DNA of 64,000 nt, from contig NZ_JASXSZ010000001.1 in the NCBI RefSeq assembly GCF_030315975.1, positions 186,001 through 250,000 of the forward strand. Direction: 5' to 3'. A program made the position numbers and the translations under genes. The notes beneath the pieces were generated by a model. That model saw only the letters and a program-made list of their open reading frames with translations, was not told the origin of the DNA and did no database searches. How positions within the stretch are numbered: position 1 is the first letter of the stretch; every line of letters begins with the position of its first letter. Source of the DNA: Microbacterium candidum (GTDB taxonomy: Bacteria > Actinomycetota > Actinomycetes > Actinomycetales > Microbacteriaceae). This document shows, piece by piece, positions 16,249 through 24,443 of the stretch.

Positions 16249-16311
16249 GCGCCGGTGCTCCTCCCCGACCCGGGATTCGTGCGAAGAGCGCATCATGAGA
16301 GCGGAAGGGGG

Positions 16312-16683
16312 ATGCGGATGGTGATGGCCCTGTGGATCGTCAACATCGTCACCGCGATCGGGTTCCTCGGGACCGGATCGCTGAAGGCGTTCGTCCCGAA
16401 GCCGACGCTTCGAGCTCGCGGAATCGCCTGGACGGACGACTTCTCCGCGCCGACGATCCGCCTGCTCGGCGTCGCCGAGCTCGCCGGCGCGGTCGGGTTG
16501 ATCGTGCCGATGGCCACCGGCATCCTCCCCGTGCTCACGCCGATCGCCGCCGTGTGCCTCGCGGCGATCACAGCGGGCGCCGTGACCGTGCACGTGCGGC
16601 GCAAGGAGGGATTCGCGCCGGCGCTCGTCATGTGCACGCTGTCGATCGCGAGCGCTGTGCTGGGCTTCATCGTCCTGCTCTGA
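16312..16683 (+). CDS. DoxX-like membrane protein
   Basis: A small integral membrane protein of about 123 residues with four predicted helices, the DoxX architecture (first helix WIVNIVTAIGFLGTGSLK, later ELAGAVGLIVP). Starts at 16312 and 16318 are both possible; GGAAGGGG precedes them and spaces better to 16318. Physiological role of such single-copy DoxX proteins is generally unclear. Confidence 0.75.
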   Translation: MRMVMALWIVNIVTAIGFLGTGSLKAFVPKPTLRARGIAWTDDFSAPTIRLLGVAELAGAVGLIVPMATGILPVLTPIAAVCLAAITAGAVTVHVRRKEGFAPALVMCTLSIASAVLGFIVLL

Positions 16684-16707
16684 GCGTCCGGACGCGGCGC
16701 GCTTGAG

Positions 16708-16771
16708 CAGGAGCTTTCGCGAGAACAGGACGATGACCCCGTCCACCATCCTGTTCTCGCGGAAGCTCCTG
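16708..16771. repeat. Long inverted repeat between convergent genes
   Basis: Two 23-bp arms (16708-16730 and 16749-16771) match with one substitution around an 18-base loop; each arm contains CGCGAGAACAGGA or its complement. It lies between doxX (plus) and the methyltransferase (minus). Able to terminate both, but the arms are longer than a typical terminator. The rest of the 16684-16832 gap shows nothing else. Confidence 0.7.
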
Positions 16772-16832
16772 TTTTGGAGGCCGCGGGAGAAGGCCGACGG
16801 TGCGAGCTGACGCAGAGTGCAGTCGGCGGCGA

Positions 16833-17456
16833 TCAGGCCACGGCGAGGACGAAACCCTGCGGGCGCTTCTCGAACTCCCCGCGCGGGCCGCGCTCGAGCT
16901 TCGTGTGCACGACGAAGCCCGCGTCCGCGAGACCGCCCGCCACGGCATCCACCTCCCGCAGGTACGCGACGAGATCGAGCCCGTCGTGGCCGTACGCCTG
17001 CTCGATCAGCCGCTCGCCCGACCCCGCCTGGAACCCGAGCAGCACCGCACCGCCGTCGCGCACGACCCGCCGGAGCTCGGCGAACACGGTGGGCAGTCCC
17101 TCGTCGGGCGTGTGGATCGTCGAATACCAGACAAGGATTCCGTCGAACGACGCGTCGTCGAAGGGCAGGGCGGCGAGGTCGCCCTCGACGAACTCCACGT
17201 CGGGGACGGCGAGTCGTGCCTGCCGCAGCATCTCCGGCGAGAGATCGGAGCCGACGAGTGACAGTGACGGATGCCGCGCAAGCAGGTGCGCGGTCATCCG
17301 GCCGGTGCCGCATCCAGCGTCGAGGATACGACCCTCTCCGACGAGTTCCGCGAACAGCTCGACCATCTCGAGGTCGAGGGCCGACTCGTATCGGGTGTCC
17401 GGAATGATCTCGGCGTACGAGGCTGCGACGAGGTCGTACGCGCTCTTGGCGTCCAT
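16833..17456 (-). CDS. Class I SAM-dependent methyltransferase
   Basis: A 207-residue cytosolic methyltransferase with motif I ILDAGCGTGRMTAHLL near residues 45-60, VGSDLSPEMLRQAR as motif II, VEFVEGDLAALPFDDASFDG, and the post-motif strand LRRVVRDGGAVLLGFQ. Nothing identifies the acceptor substrate. The ATG at 17456 was chosen because it starts the family fold and lies 4 bp after the preceding hydrolase stop, indicating co-transcription with it. Confidence 0.85.
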   Translation of the reverse strand: MDAKSAYDLVAASYAEIIPDTRYESALDLEMVELFAELVGEGRILDAGCGTGRMTAHLLARHPSLSLVGSDLSPEMLRQARLAVPDVEFVEGDLAALPFDDASFDGILVWYSTIHTPDEGLPTVFAELRRVVRDGGAVLLGFQAGSGERLIEQAYGHDGLDLVAYLREVDAVAGGLADAGFVVHTKLERGPRGEFEKRPQGFVLAVA

Positions 17457-17460
17457 CGGC

Positions 17461-18711
17461 TCAGCGGACGCGGCGGCCCTGGGCGAGGTCGATGAGCCGG
17501 GACAGCACATCGCCGGCGCGCAGGCCGTTGTGCTCGTGCTCGCTCGTGATCCACGTGGTGATGCCGGGCACGAGGGCCGCGGTCTCCATCGAGAACTCGA
17601 GCGGCACGTAGACGTCGTTGACGTACACGGCTGCCGCCCCGCGTGCGCCGGAGGCGGCGATCGCGGATGCGTCGTACAGCTTCGGCCACTCGTGGTCGGC
17701 GAGCGCCAGCGTCACGTCGCGCCACGGGCGGAACCCGGGCACGGTGTCGACCCAGTCGCGGCGGACGTGCTCTCCCGTGAAGAGCGTCGGGTCGTCGCGG
17801 AAGTCGTCGGGCTCGACGCGGTCGGCGGACCAGCGCGTCGCGTAGCCGTCGGCGTAGCTCGACTCATGGAACACGAAGTACAGCGGATTGCGCGCGTCGA
17901 AGGGCATCGCGGCGGCGAGGTCGTGGCGGAACGCGTTCGTGTGCGGCTCGAGTTCGAGGAGCGCCCACAGCTTCTGCCATCCGTCGTTCGTCCCAAGGGC
18001 CGACCCGACAGAGCGCAGGCGCGAGACCGAGACGACCTCGCCGTCCGGGAGGACGATGTCGCCGGAGGCGGCGAGGTCGACGAGCCGCCGCATCGCGTCG
18101 CGGTGCTCCGGGAAGCGCCGGTAGTACCGCTCGGACTCCGCGCGCATCTTGTCGTAGGTGAGCGCGTAGACGTCGTCGGGGTGCCGGCCGACGGCGCTGA
18201 GGCCGCCGGTGATGTAGGAGGTGTCGAGGGATGCGGCATCCGTCGTCAGATACGCCAGCGTCGTGAACCCGCCGAACGACTGCCCGAGGGAGTTCCAGGT
18301 CGTGGCACCCAGGTGCTCCCGCATCGCCTCGCAGTCGCGGACGATCGCGTCGGCGCGCAGGTGCGTGATGCGCTCGACGAGCGCGTCGGTGCCGAGCGCG
18401 AGGTCGGCGTCGCCGACCGGCGTCGACAGGCCGGTGCCGCGCTGGTCGAGGAGCACCACGCGGTAGTGCTCGAGCGCGGCGTCGAGCCACGACGGACCGG
18501 TCGGCGAGTGGAAGGGCCTCGGCGCCTCATGGCCCGGACCGCCCTGCAGGAAGACGAGGAACGGCAGGTTTTCGCCGCCCTCCCGGATCACGACGGCCGC
18601 ATGGACGTCGATCGTTCGGGGATCGGACGCATCGCCCCAGACGAGCGGGACGGTGATCGTGTGGTCCTCGACGGTGAGGTCCTGCATGCGGCGGGTGGTC
18701 ACGGTGGTCAT
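17461..18711 (-). CDS. S33-type alpha/beta hydrolase (proline iminopeptidase-like)
   Basis: A 416-residue cytoplasmic hydrolase with the oxyanion segment FLQGGPGHEAPRP, the VVLLDQRGTGLS strand, the nucleophile elbow LGQSFGGFTT, and a C-terminal TSEHEHNGLR supplying the likely catalytic histidine. These are the hallmarks of the prolyl aminopeptidase branch of peptidase family S33. It lies 4 bp from the methyltransferase gene. Substrate may be a small peptide or an ester. Confidence 0.85.
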   Translation of the reverse strand: MTTVTTRRMQDLTVEDHTITVPLVWGDASDPRTIDVHAAVVIREGGENLPFLVFLQGGPGHEAPRPFHSPTGPSWLDAALEHYRVVLLDQRGTGLSTPVGDADLALGTDALVERITHLRADAIVRDCEAMREHLGATTWNSLGQSFGGFTTLAYLTTDAASLDTSYITGGLSAVGRHPDDVYALTYDKMRAESERYYRRFPEHRDAMRRLVDLAASGDIVLPDGEVVSVSRLRSVGSALGTNDGWQKLWALLELEPHTNAFRHDLAAAMPFDARNPLYFVFHESSYADGYATRWSADRVEPDDFRDDPTLFTGEHVRRDWVDTVPGFRPWRDVTLALADHEWPKLYDASAIAASGARGAAAVYVNDVYVPLEFSMETAALVPGITTWITSEHEHNGLRAGDVLSRLIDLAQGRRVR

Positions 18712-18748
18712 CCTCCGAGCCTATTGGCGTCGTCGGACACGCGTGGTT

Positions 18749-18792
18749 GCGGCTCCGGCCGCGCGACTCGGGATGCGCACGACCGGAGCCGC
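18749..18792 (-). terminator. Candidate terminator after the GH32 gene
   Basis: Ten-bp perfect arms (GCGGCTCCGG at 18749-18758 and its complement at 18783-18792) around a 24-base loop lie just downstream of the GH32 stop. The loop is long, so this is a weaker call than the other hairpins. Confidence 0.45.
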
Positions 18793-18798
18793 GGTCTG

Positions 18799-21249
18799 TC
18801 AGCGCAGGGGGGTCACCACCAGCTGCGCCTGCGCGGTTCCGCCGGACGCGGTCGCCGCGATGCCGGTGCTCGCGGCATCCGGGAACGCCAGCTGCGTCAT
18901 CGCGACCCGCCCGTCCTGCGCGAACACCTCGATCGTGTCGGCGTCGAGATAGATCCGCAGGTTCAGCTTCCCGTTCACGAGCGGGACGGATGCCGTGTCC
19001 ACGGCCGGGAAGGCCGGGTTGAAGGCGACGTTTCCGCTGTGCGTGCGATCGAGGCTCAGCGTTCCGCTGCGCGTGTCGTACTGCAGCGACACATTCTGGG
19101 TGCCGTCCGCCGAGCGCAGCAGCTGCAGTCCGAACGTCTGGGCCGAGCCCGCGCTGAGAACGGCGTCGACGCGAGCCGATCTCGGCGAGGCCGCGAGCGC
19201 CGTCGTCCCCGAGACCGCGGTCTGCTTCACCTTCACGGCGCGGCCGTTGTCCGCGAGCGCGTCGATGCCGGGCACGACCGACTGCACGATGCGAGGCTGC
19301 CCGTCGACGGTCTGGAGGGACAGGATGCGGGGCGCCGACTGTTCGCCGCGCCACGGGGACGTGGGGATGGTGTTCGCGTAATCCCAGTTGTTCACCCATC
19401 CGATCTCGATGCGCTGGTCCTTCGGCGCGTCGTTGTAGCTCACTGCCGCGTAGAAGTCGTGGCCGTCGTCGAGCCAGTGCGCACGCTGCACGGCGCTCTG
19501 CGCCGGCGCGTCGGCGAGCGTCGGCTCGTCGGCGATGAGGTGCCCCCATCCGCCCGTGTTGAGGTCGACGAACTGCAGCTGCGCCTGCTGGCCCTGCAGG
19601 TCGCGCACATCCCAGCTCGCCCAGTCCATGCCCCCGCCGTCGTTGCCGGTGGCGGTGCGGACCACGTGCCCGTCGACGAGGAGGTTGACGCCGGTCTCGG
19701 TGTTCCACGGCTGAGCGATCTGGTCGGAGAACACGATCTCGTCGACCATGAAGTGGCCCCATCCCGTGCTGCCGTCGTTGTCGTCGACGATCTGGAGCGA
19801 CGCCTGCTGGCCGACGTACTTGGAGGCATCGAGGTGCACCCAGTCCATATTGGGAGTGCCGTTGCCGGTCACGCTGTCGACGACCTGCCCGTTCACGACG
19901 AGGTTCACCGACGTCGGGTTCGGCTGTCCCCACGGGTGATTCCCGCCGGCGGTGAGCAGGTCGATGTACGGGTGGGTCACCGTGAAGGTCGGCGACGTGA
20001 TCGTCCCCTTCGAGCCGTCCCCGGAGCCGAACGTGTCGAGCACTCCCGAACCGACCTGGCCGCTCAACGTCTCGTGCGACGGCGCGATGCCGGCGAAGTC
20101 GCCGGTCCCGGTCCAACCCGGGAGCGACGTGCCCTCGAAGTCCTCGAACACGTCACCGGGAGGCGGCGCGATCGATCCGCCGGGCACGTACGGGTGGTGG
20201 CCGCCGGCGATGAGGAGGTTGAGGTACCCCTTGTCGATCGTGAAGGCGGGCGAGGTGAGCGTTCCTGTCTCTGCATCCGAGCCGTGGAACGTGTCGATGT
20301 ATCCCGCGCCGATCGCTCCGGTCGCACCCGTATCGTGCGCGGGGCCGTCACCGAAGGCGGTGCCCGTCGTGGTCCATCCCGGACCGTACGTCGCTCCCTC
20401 GAAATCGTTGAGCACGGTGCCCGTCGGCGGGACGTATGCGCCCTCGCTGTTCGTGAACGTCGTGCCGTCGAACGCCCCGACGAAGTACTCCGCCTTGCCC
20501 GCGACGTTCACGCCCAGCACCCAGCGCGTCTGCTTCTTGTCGCCGTCCAGCTGCATCGGGAAGAGGTCCGGGCACTCCCACACCGCGCTGGTCACACCGT
20601 CCGGGCCGAAGTCGCTCAGGTGCGTCCACGTCTTGAGGTCGGGCGATCCGTAGATCGACGCCTTGTGCTGGTCGGACAGGGCGACGATCATGCGCCACTG
20701 CTTGGCCGGCGCGTACCAGAACACCTTCGGGTCGCGGAAGTTGTGCGACCCGATGTCGAGCACAGGCCCGTCCTTGATCCAGGTCGTGCCGCCGTCGTTC
20801 GAGTGCGCGATGGCCTGGCGCTGGACGCCGGTGGCCTTCACCGCGCTGGTGTACACGGCGACGAGCGGACCTGCTCCGCCGGCGCCCAGCCCGCTCGTGT
20901 TCGACGAGTCGTCCACGACGCTCCCCGACCACACCTCCTCGGTCGCATCCATCGGGATCGCGACAGGCATCTCCGTCCAGTGCGTGAGGTCGGTGCTCAC
21001 CGCGTGCCCCCACGATGCGTTGCCGCCCGTGTCGCCGAACGCGTTGTACTGGTAGAAGAGGTGGTACTTCCCTCCTGAGTAGATGAGGCCGTTCGGGTCG
21101 TTCATCCAGTGCTGCGCCGGCGTGTAGTGATACACGGGGCGGCCGTCATCCGAGGTCGTGCTCGCGTTCGCGGGCAGGACACCTGCGGCGATCAGCCCCA
21201 GTGCGGCGGTGAGCGCGATCAGCATCCTGCGTCTCGGGGGTGTCTTCAT
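18799..21249 (-). CDS. Secreted GH32 fructan hydrolase with nested module insertion
   Basis: An extracellular beta-fructosidase (levanase/inulinase type), 816 residues. A signal peptide covers residues 1-29 (RRRMLIALTAALGLIAAG...ANA). The five-bladed propeller motifs are WMNDPNG at 48-54 (nucleophile Asp51), FRDP at 171-174 and ECPD at 225-228 (acid/base Glu225). The propeller stops at about 270, resumes at about 590 with WLDDGHDFYAAVSYND, and a beta-sandwich follows (690-816). Between them sits a module starting at 281 (NDFEGATYG) whose second half (about 516-580) is displaced by another copy of the same module (about 367-510). The ATG at 21249 is best: GAAGG lies upstream. Last gene of the fructan operon. 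Confidence 0.93.
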   Translation of the reverse strand: MKTPPRRRMLIALTAALGLIAAGVLPANASTTSDDGRPVYHYTPAQHWMNDPNGLIYSGGKYHLFYQYNAFGDTGGNASWGHAVSTDLTHWTEMPVAIPMDATEEVWSGSVVDDSSNTSGLGAGGAGPLVAVYTSAVKATGVQRQAIAHSNDGGTTWIKDGPVLDIGSHNFRDPKVFWYAPAKQWRMIVALSDQHKASIYGSPDLKTWTHLSDFGPDGVTSAVWECPDLFPMQLDGDKKQTRWVLGVNVAGKAEYFVGAFDGTTFTNSEGAYVPPTGTVLNDFEGATYGPGWTTTGTAFGDGPAHDTGATGAIGAGYIDTFHGSDAETGTLTSPAFTIDKGYLNLLIAGGHHPYVPGGSIAPPPGDVFEDFEGTSLPGWTGTGDFAGIAPSHETLSGQVGSGVLDTFGSGDGSKGTITSPTFTVTHPYIDLLTAGGNHPWGQPNPTSVNLVVNGQVVDSVTGNGTPNMDWVHLDASKYVGQQASLQIVDDNDGSTGWGHFMVDEIVFSDQIAQPWNTETGVNLLVDGHVVRTATGNDGGGMDWASWDVRDLQGQQAQLQFVDLNTGGWGHLIADEPTLADAPAQSAVQRAHWLDDGHDFYAAVSYNDAPKDQRIEIGWVNNWDYANTIPTSPWRGEQSAPRILSLQTVDGQPRIVQSVVPGIDALADNGRAVKVKQTAVSGTTALAASPRSARVDAVLSAGSAQTFGLQLLRSADGTQNVSLQYDTRSGTLSLDRTHSGNVAFNPAFPAVDTASVPLVNGKLNLRIYLDADTIEVFAQDGRVAMTQLAFPDAASTGIAATASGGTAQAQLVVTPLR

Positions 21250-21277
21250 CGACGGGACCATCCTTCATCGGGTGGGA

Positions 21278-21320
21278 GGACCGGATCACCGGTCCGGATT
21301 GCCGCGGCCGGCGGCCGCGG
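21278..21320 (-). promoter_or_regulatory. Two inverted repeats between pfkB and the GH32 gene
   Basis: GGACCGG-ATCA-CCGGTCC (21278-21295) and a G/C-only hairpin with 9-bp arms and one central base (21302-21320) fill the gap between the kinase stop and the GH32 ribosome binding site. The first could be an operator or processing site, the second an attenuating terminator. Together they suggest that GH32 is expressed separately from, or at a different level than, the upstream uptake genes. Confidence 0.55.
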
Positions 21321-21327
21321 AGTCTGT

Positions 21328-22254
21328 TCAGGCCGCTCCGGCCGTCGCCCCCACGGCTCTCAGTCCGCGCTCGAGCTCAGCCGCGGTCGGGGGCACGGCC
21401 CCTGCACGTCCGACGGTGATGCCCGCCGCGACCGCCGCGACGCGTCCGATCGAGGCGAGGTCCGCCGGCGCGAGGCGTCCGCCGAGGAGGGTGGGGATGC
21501 CGGCCGTGAGCACAGCGGCGAGGAGCCCCGACATGTACGCGTCGCCGGCGCCGATCGTGTCGACGGCGACGGTCGGGCGCGCGGGCACATCGACGACGAG
21601 GCCCGCGGCGTGGAGCGTGCTGCCCTCCGCTCCCCGCGTCAACGCCACGATGCTCGCGCCGCGTTCCAGGAGCCGCGCAACGGCATCGCCGGACGGGTAC
21701 AGCCAGCCGGCGTCCTCGTCGCTCAGCTTCACGACCGACGCGCGCGCGGCGTACCGCTCGACCAGTTCGCGCGAAGCCGCGACCGGAGGCACGAGCGCAG
21801 GACGGATGTTGGGGTCGAACGTGACGAGCACCTCCGCCGGCAGCGCCTCGACGAGCGCGAGCACGCCGTCGGCCCCGGGTCGGCGCAGCGCCCCGATCGA
21901 CCCGACGTGCACGGCCTGGATCCCGGACACGACGGGCGGCCGGGAGAACTCCCAGTCGAGGTCGAACTCGTACGACGCCGATCCGTCCGGGCCGATCGAG
22001 GCCACTGCCGACGCGGTCGGCCGGGTCCCCGCATCCGTCCGCTCGATCTCGACGCCCGCCGATGCGAGGTGCGCCGCGATCGCGGTGCCGTCCTCGTCGT
22101 CGCCGAACTCGGTCGCGAAGACGGTGGGGATGCCGAGCCGCCCGAGTCCGAACGCCACGTTGAGCGGGCTGCCTCCGACGTGCCTGGTCCGGGCTCCGTC
22201 CCGATCGACGACATCGATGAGGGATTCGCCGACCACGAGGACGCGCCCGCTCAT
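21328..22254 (-). CDS. PfkB-family carbohydrate kinase, probable fructokinase
   Basis: A ribokinase-fold sugar kinase of 308 residues. The N-terminal VLVVGESLIDVV, the substrate-binding HVGGSPLNVAFGLGRLG, the TFDPNIRPAL strand and the C-terminal PfkB signature VDTIGAGDAYMSGLLAA with catalytic Asp are all intact. Its place between a fructan hydrolase gene and a CUT2-type importer makes fructose the likely substrate, phosphorylated in the cytoplasm after ABC uptake; this is inference from context. It overlaps the upstream small gene by 4 bp. Confidence 0.9.
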   Translation of the reverse strand: MSGRVLVVGESLIDVVDRDGARTRHVGGSPLNVAFGLGRLGIPTVFATEFGDDEDGTAIAAHLASAGVEIERTDAGTRPTASAVASIGPDGSASYEFDLDWEFSRPPVVSGIQAVHVGSIGALRRPGADGVLALVEALPAEVLVTFDPNIRPALVPPVAASRELVERYAARASVVKLSDEDAGWLYPSGDAVARLLERGASIVALTRGAEGSTLHAAGLVVDVPARPTVAVDTIGAGDAYMSGLLAAVLTAGIPTLLGGRLAPADLASIGRVAAVAAGITVGRAGAVPPTAAELERGLRAVGATAGAA

Positions 22255-22553
22255 GCCGGCACCGGGTCGAGCCAGGTCAGCGTCGATCCGCCGCCCACGA
22301 CGAGCGGCGCGAACTCCTCGTTGAACCGCGCGCAGTGCGCGGTCGCGAGGTGCGCCTCGAAGGCCGCGGCATCCGCGTACTCCTCGTAGACGAAGAAGCG
22401 CTCGGGTTCGTCCGCCAGGCGGTGCGCGTCGAAGCGCACGTTCCCCGGCTCTGAGCGGACGTCCCGCCGGTACCCGGCGACGAGGGCTGCGACCGCATCC
22501 CCCGCCCCGGGCACCGCGCGGAACTCCGCGTAGAGGTGCTTGCCGACGCTCAT
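22251..22553 (-). CDS. ABM-fold protein in the fructose operon, possible sugar mutarotase
   Basis: A 100-residue dimeric alpha-beta barrel protein of the antibiotic biosynthesis monooxygenase type: HLYAEFRAVPGAGDAV, RSEPGNVRFDAHRLADEPERFFVYEEY, and FEAHLATAHCARFNEE match the usual layout. It overlaps both neighbours by 4 bp (ATGA), so it is an integral member of the uptake operon. Database names for such proteins are usually putative quinol monooxygenase. In sugar operons the related L-rhamnose mutarotase has the same fold, so an anomer-interconverting role for imported fructose is an inference worth testing. Confidence 0.8.
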   Translation of the reverse strand: MSVGKHLYAEFRAVPGAGDAVAALVAGYRRDVRSEPGNVRFDAHRLADEPERFFVYEEYADAAAFEAHLATAHCARFNEEFAPLVVGGGSTLTWLDPVPA

Positions 22554-23329
22554 GCCACCTGGGCGCCGGTCATGATCGCCACCGCGTCGGTCATCGAATG
22601 CGACTGCGGCGTGATCGTCGCGGCGCGCTTGCCGAGCCGCTGGATGTGGATGCGGTCCGCCACCTCGAACACGTGGGGCATGTTGTGGCTGATGAGGATG
22701 ACGGGCACTCCGCGTTCGCGCAGGCGCTTGATGAGCTCGAGCACCTGATTGGACTCGCGGACGCCGAGGGCCGCGGTCGGCTCGTCGAGCACGACGACCT
22801 TCGACCCGAACGCCGCCGCGCGGGCCACCGCGACGGCCTGGCGCTGGCCGCCGGACAGGTTCTCGATCGGCACGGTGACGTCCTGCAGGGTCGAGATGCC
22901 GAGCTCCGTCAGCTCCGCCCGCGCATTCTTGCGCATCGTCTTCGTGTCGAGCATGCGGAACGTCGACCCGAGGATCCCGGGACGGCGAAGCTCGCGGCCG
23001 AGATACATGTTGGCGGCGACGTCCAGCGCGGGCGAGACGGCGAGCGACTGGTAGACGGTCTCGATGCCGGCCTCCCGGGCGTCCTGCGGCCGGCGGAAGT
23101 GCACCGGCTTTCCGTCGAGGCTCAGCTCGCCCTCATCCGGGATCTCGGCCCCGGTGAGGCACTTGATGAGGGTCGTCTTACCGGCGCCGTTGTCGCCGAT
23201 GATCGCGAGGACCTCCCCGGGGTACAGCTCGAGACTGACCCCGTCGAGTCCCACGACGTGTCCGTAGGTCTTGACGAGACGCTTGGCCGCGAGGACGGGT
23301 GTGCGCGTCTCGGTGGTCGTGTCGCTCAT
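22550..23329 (-). CDS. frcA: Sugar ABC transporter ATP-binding protein (CUT2, FrcA-type)
   Basis: The ATPase that powers sugar uptake at the inner face of the membrane. The 259-residue protein has a single nucleotide-binding domain with Walker A GDNGAGKTTLIK, the Q-loop VYQSLAVSP, signature LSGGQRQAVAVARA and Walker B KVVVLDEPTAALG, and the switch region ILISHNM. CUT2 systems such as ribose use a duplicated ATPase; a single-domain one is characteristic of the fructose Frc subclass, which agrees with the neighbouring GH32 and kinase genes. Overlaps the permease by 4 bp. Confidence 0.9.
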   Translation of the reverse strand: MSDTTTETRTPVLAAKRLVKTYGHVVGLDGVSLELYPGEVLAIIGDNGAGKTTLIKCLTGAEIPDEGELSLDGKPVHFRRPQDAREAGIETVYQSLAVSPALDVAANMYLGRELRRPGILGSTFRMLDTKTMRKNARAELTELGISTLQDVTVPIENLSGGQRQAVAVARAAAFGSKVVVLDEPTAALGVRESNQVLELIKRLRERGVPVILISHNMPHVFEVADRIHIQRLGKRAATITPQSHSMTDAVAIMTGAQVA

Positions 23330-24381
23330 TTGCGCACCTTCCGAATCCACTGGTCGATGGAGACCGCGACGATGACGAGGATGCCGACGGCCAAGGTCTG
23401 GTAGAGGACGTCGAGGCCCGCGAGGGCCAGGCCGTTGCGGAACACGCCGACGATCAGTGCACCGAGGAGAGTGCCCCACACGTTGCCGCGGCCGCCGAAG
23501 AGGCTCGTGCCGCCGATGACCACGGCGGTGATGGCGTTGAGGTTCGCGTCGACCGCCGCATTGGGGCTCGATCCGAAGTCGCGGCCGATCTGGATCCAGG
23601 CCGCGAGCGCGACGACCGCGCCGGCGGTGACGTAGACGCTCAGCAGCACGCGGGTGACGCGGATGCCGCTCAGGCGCGCAGCCTCCTTGTCGTCGCCGAC
23701 CGCGTACACGTGGCGGCCCCAGGCCGTGCGGCCCAGCGCGAAGGAGATGACGACGTAGAGGAGGATCATCAGCAGCACGCCGAAGGTGATGTCGACGCCG
23801 AGGTGGAAGGTCGAGCCGGTCCACGTGATGATGTCGGGCAGCTTGTTGCCCTGCACCGTGGCGCCGTTGGAGAGCAGCAGCGTCAGCGCGGTGAAGATGC
23901 TGAGCGTGCCGAGTGTGACGATGAACGGCGGCAGGTTCAGACGTGTGACGAGGATGCCGTTGAGCAGCCCGGTCGCGAGGCCCGTGACGAGGCCGAGGAG
24001 CAGGGCGATGCCGCCCGGGAGCCCGAGGCCTGCGGCGGCGTTGCCGATGACGACGGAGCTGAGGACCATCGCCGCGCCGACCGACAGGTCGATGCCGGCG
24101 GTGAGGATGACGAGCGTCTCCGCGACGCCCAGGGTGCCGATGACGGCGACCTGCTGCGTGATGAGCGACAGGTTGTTCGGCGCGAGGAAGCGCGGGTTGA
24201 TCAGGCCGAAGATGAGCACCGAGATCACGAGCACGATCGCGGGGCTGATCGCGGGGTAGCGGTAGAGGACCGCGCGCACGCGCATCATCGGGGTCTGGCG
24301 GGCGAGGAACTCGTCCGCCAGGTGAAGGGACGACGTCGGGGGCGGAGGTGCCGCCTGCGACGGTGACGAAGTGCTTGACAT
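23326..24381 (-). CDS. frcC: Sugar ABC transporter permease (CUT2, FrcC-type)
   Basis: The membrane-spanning subunit of the CUT2 importer, 351 residues, with about nine to ten helices. Family motifs: LGVAETLVILTAGIDLSVGA, the cytoplasmic EAA-like loop GRHVYAVGDDKEAARLSGI, and GGTSLFGGRGNVWGTLLGAL. The first 45 residues form a Pro/Ser-rich cytoplasmic tail. A single permease gene suggests a homodimer. A hairpin separates it from the binding-protein gene. Confidence 0.92.
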   Translation of the reverse strand: MSSTSSPSQAAPPPPTSSLHLADEFLARQTPMMRVRAVLYRYPAISPAIVLVISVLIFGLINPRFLAPNNLSLITQQVAVIGTLGVAETLVILTAGIDLSVGAAMVLSSVVIGNAAAGLGLPGGIALLLGLVTGLATGLLNGILVTRLNLPPFIVTLGTLSIFTALTLLLSNGATVQGNKLPDIITWTGSTFHLGVDITFGVLLMILLYVVISFALGRTAWGRHVYAVGDDKEAARLSGIRVTRVLLSVYVTAGAVVALAAWIQIGRDFGSSPNAAVDANLNAITAVVIGGTSLFGGRGNVWGTLLGALIVGVFRNGLALAGLDVLYQTLAVGILVIVAVSIDQWIRKVRK

Positions 24382-24410
24382 GACTTTCTCCCGAGTTCTG
24401 GTGGATGCGA

Positions 24411-24434
24411 GGCGCCGACGTCTGCGTCGGCGCC
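24411..24434 (-). terminator. Intra-operon hairpin after the binding-protein gene
   Basis: GGCGCCGACG-TCTG-CGTCGGCGCC, a perfect 10-bp stem, lies in the 62-bp gap between frcB and frcC. It can stabilise the upstream message or partly terminate, raising the ratio of binding protein to membrane components. A comparable hairpin follows the binding-protein gene in the inositol operon (51625-51657). Confidence 0.65.
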
Positions 24435-24443
24435 CCGCCTGGA

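Noticed and set aside
16774-21078. A plus-strand open frame of over 1,400 codons opposite the GH32 and hydrolase genes
   Set aside because: It is antisense to clear minus-strand genes with catalytic motifs; its product is Arg/Gly/Asp/Val-rich without domains. Long antisense frames are a GC-rich codon artefact.
22251-22553. Confident call as quinol monooxygenase
   Set aside because: Only the ABM fold is supported; no quinone or redox context exists in the operon, so the usual database name is not adopted.
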